DNA of 5,919 nt from Alistipes sp. (GTDB lineage: Bacteria; Bacteroidota; Bacteroidia; Bacteroidales; Rikenellaceae), in assembly GCA_017391435.1 (NCBI GenBank), contig JAFOYS010000174.1, forward strand, positions 1 to 5,919, read 5' to 3'. Below are positions 5,392 to 5,919 of this stretch, piece after piece (position 1 is the stretch's first letter; every line of letters starts with the position of its first letter). Made by a program: the position numbers and the translations under genes. The notes under the pieces were generated by a model. That model ran no database searches, was not told where the DNA came from, and saw nothing but the letters and a program-made list of their open reading frames with translations.

Positions 5392-5919
5392 CTATTTTGG
5401 CATAGACGCTGCGCGGACTCTGAACCAGTTGGTATTAGCGTCTGTAGACTCCCAGAGTCGGTACTCAGAGTGGTTGCCCCATCCTGCTGGGCGGTCTTTA
5501 ATCTTAGTATCCTCGCCAGTGTCGTTATTTACATAGCTGCCAATCATTGAGTGCCAGCCTTTTATGCGGTCGATAGACTTTGTGTAGTAGAAGTCGCTAC
5601 TGCTACTACTGAGCTCCTTAAGCGCGTCAATGTATATCTTCTTGTAGTCGTCAAACTGAAGAATCTTGGCAAGCAGAGGTGAAACATCGCTATTACCCCA
5701 CTTTAGTGCATCGTGACGGCCAGAGTCGTTCTGAACACTGCAGTTGTGGCTTGTGCCCAGAGTGTTGTCATAGTCGTACGGAATAAGGAAGAACTTGTAG
5801 TTTGTAGGATCTGTAGAGTTAAAGTAGATGTAGAAGTTGTTTGTGTTGTTCCAATAGTCATCCCACATACCTACAGCAACATTTACTGCATATGTACGCA
5901 GAAGGAGGTTGATGTCAAT
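5392..5919 (-). CDS. CotH kinase family protein, C-terminal part (5' end outside window)
   Basis: The reading frame is open to the right edge, so only the last 175 residues are seen; the ATG at 5866-5868 is internal (residue 18 of the fragment), not the start. CotH proteins are atypical secreted or spore-coat protein kinases, and Bacteroidota often carry exported versions. Visible family marks are the stretch LLLRTYAVNVAVGMWDDYW before NNFYIYF, then FFLIPYDYDNTLG, where Asp49, Asp51 and Asn52 of the fragment match the metal-binding D-x-D region of the family. The rest is a helical tail ending in WFRVRAASMPK, with no added domain at the C-terminus. Signal peptide and N-terminal domains cannot be judged. 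It is followed by its own terminator. Confidence 0.85.
   Translation of the reverse strand: MDINLLLRTYAVNVAVGMWDDYWNNTNNFYIYFNSTDPTNYKFFLIPYDYDNTLGTSHNCSVQNDSGRHDALKWGNSDVSPLLAKILQFDDYKKIYIDALKELSSSSSDFYYTKSIDRIKGWHSMIGSYVNNDTGEDTKIKDRPAGWGNHSEYRLWESTDANTNWFRVRAASMPK

Noticed and set aside
1..5919. CRISPR array, tRNA, rRNA, insertion sequence or phage attachment site
   Set aside because: No regularly spaced long repeats, no tRNA-like cloverleaf, no rRNA-like stretches and no transposase or integrase frame was seen.

Overview
The window looks like a chromosomal piece of a Bacteroidota (Bacteroidales) genome. Three things point there: the type of RecA and Rel proteins, A/T-rich leaders without Shine-Dalgarno motifs, and promoter-like sites of the phylum's TTTG / TAnnTTTG type. 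The species cannot be told from the sequence. All supported genes lie on the minus strand, so transcription runs from high to low coordinates.

Right part (4846-5919). A CotH-type protein kinase gene enters from beyond the window edge and ends at 5392. It is followed by a strong intrinsic terminator (5334-5365). The sequence of that terminator overlaps a well-matched Bacteroidota promoter (5323-5354) for a small lipoprotein gene (4910-5296), which has its own intrinsic terminator (4846-4879). These are two separate cell-envelope or secreted-protein transcription units.

Middle (4315-4845). An intergenic stretch with several inverted repeats precedes a 69-residue zinc-ribbon protein (4442-4651). 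One or two candidate promoters for recA begin at the end of that gene, and a hairpin may form near the 5' end of the recA message.

Left part (221-4314). A tight four-gene cluster reads recA, bifunctional rel/spoT-type (p)ppGpp synthetase/hydrolase, an unrecognised small membrane-anchored protein, and a HIT-family nucleotide hydrolase. Gaps are 18, 5 and 21 bases. A 13-bp hairpin with a T-run (221-256) ends the unit, so it is probably one operon joining recombinational repair, the stringent response and nucleotide housekeeping. Positions 1-220 are A/T-rich and have no convincing gene, only short repeats and palindromes.

Most of this is ordinary core-genome content. I found no clear new multi-gene system. 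The items most worth a second look are the unrecognised protein inside the rel operon, the CYGTP lipoprotein, the overlapping terminator and promoter, and the layout of the recA leader.
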